Positions 7,298-7,418 of a stretch of 7,418 nt of DNA are shown here, in pieces. The position numbers and the translations under genes were made by a program. The DNA lies in NCBI GenBank assembly GCA_945957225.1, contig CAMFKK010000111.1, positions 1 through 7,418 of the forward strand. The letters run 5' to 3'. Source of the stretch: an uncultured Sphingobacteriia bacterium (lineage in GTDB: Bacteria > Bacteroidota > Bacteroidia > Chitinophagales > Chitinophagaceae). The notes under the pieces are model-generated. The model saw nothing but the letters and a program-made list of their open reading frames with translations. It was not told the DNA's origin and did no database searches. Every line of letters starts with the position of its first letter. The stretch's first letter is position 1.

Positions 7298-7418
7298 TGT
7301 TTTGTATGGTCAGTTACAAAAAAAAGGTTGCATGCCAGCCGGTTATGGCTTGACAAACAACCTTATCTAAATTAAGCATAAAATTGATTGGGCAAGGATG
7401 AAATTAAGAACTGGCAAA
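7298..7418. other. Non-coding region upstream of the ATP-grasp operon
   Basis: This region should contain the promoter of the minus-strand cluster. I see no convincing match to the Bacteroidota TAnnTTTG / TTTG promoter pair. The nearest -7-like string on the minus strand is TAAGGTTG (7365-7358), one mismatch from consensus but without a well-spaced -33 element. The only clear structure is the hairpin with T-run at 7318-7364. Two minus-strand frames are open from the right edge, to a TAA at 7374-7372 and a TAG at 7369-7367, so the tail of another gene may end here, but fewer than 17 codons are visible and none can be called. Confidence 0.6.
7318..7364 (-). terminator. Hairpin plus T-run: terminator of an off-window gene or leader attenuator
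   Basis: On the minus strand, AAGGTTG (7364-7358) can pair with CAACCTT (7330-7324). An inner AGCC (7350-7347) can pair with GGCT (7340-7337) around a 6-base loop. An unbroken run of eight T (7325-7318) overlaps the end of the outer stem and continues past it, as in a rho-independent terminator. In the + direction no T-run follows. It could end a minus-strand gene lying beyond the right edge. Alternatively, being only about 20 bases before the ATP-grasp start, it could be a leader hairpin of that operon. The interior loops are large, so stability is moderate. Confidence 0.42.

Noticed and set aside
7365..7418. Possible tail of another minus-strand gene at the right edge
   Set aside because: Two frames are open to the edge with stops at 7372 and 7367, but fewer than 17 codons are visible and neither shows a recognisable sequence.

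Overview
The window reads as a metagenomic or draft contig end from a Bacteroidota bacterium, plausibly the Chitinophagales/Chitinophagaceae. This rests on AT-leaning sequence, no recognisable Shine-Dalgarno motif before any gene, a secreted M28 peptidase with a signal peptide ending in a typical '..TAQ' site, and the general look of the proteins. The family-level placement is an inference that only a search could confirm.

Bases 1-45 are not genomic. They match an Illumina Nextera library end: the last three bases of P7, an 8-base i7 index, and the read-2 transposase adapter ending in the 19-bp Tn5 mosaic end. Genomic sequence begins at base 46, in the middle of a gene for the C-terminal part of an FAD/NAD(P)-dependent oxidoreductase on the + strand. 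The apparent GTG start of that gene (N-terminus MYKRQ) is adapter sequence.

Everything else is on the minus strand, as six closely spaced genes read from right to left. They are a circularly permuted ATP-grasp protein (5834-7297), an alpha-E domain protein (4859-5800), a transglutaminase-like cysteine protease family protein (3899-4846), a four-helix membrane protein of unknown function (3377-3889), the AAA+ ATPase RarA (2038-3321), and a secreted M28 zinc peptidase with a C-terminal fibronectin-III-like domain (651-2000). Gaps are 33, 12, 9, 55 and 37 bp, so an operon is plausible, at least for the first four genes. The last minus-strand gene converges on the oxidoreductase gene and their stop codons overlap. 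A strong hairpin inside the oxidoreductase gene's 3' end could terminate the minus-strand transcript.

The most interesting content is the ATP-grasp / alpha-E / transglutaminase trio. This gene set recurs in many bacteria and has been proposed from comparative genomics to be an amidoligase-type peptide-synthesis or protein-modification system. To my knowledge its substrate and product are not established. Here it is in separate-gene form, with a tightly linked four-helix membrane protein that may be an unrecognised partner. The 121 bp upstream of the ATP-grasp gene (7298-7418) hold a hairpin followed by a T-run on the minus strand and no gene that can be called.
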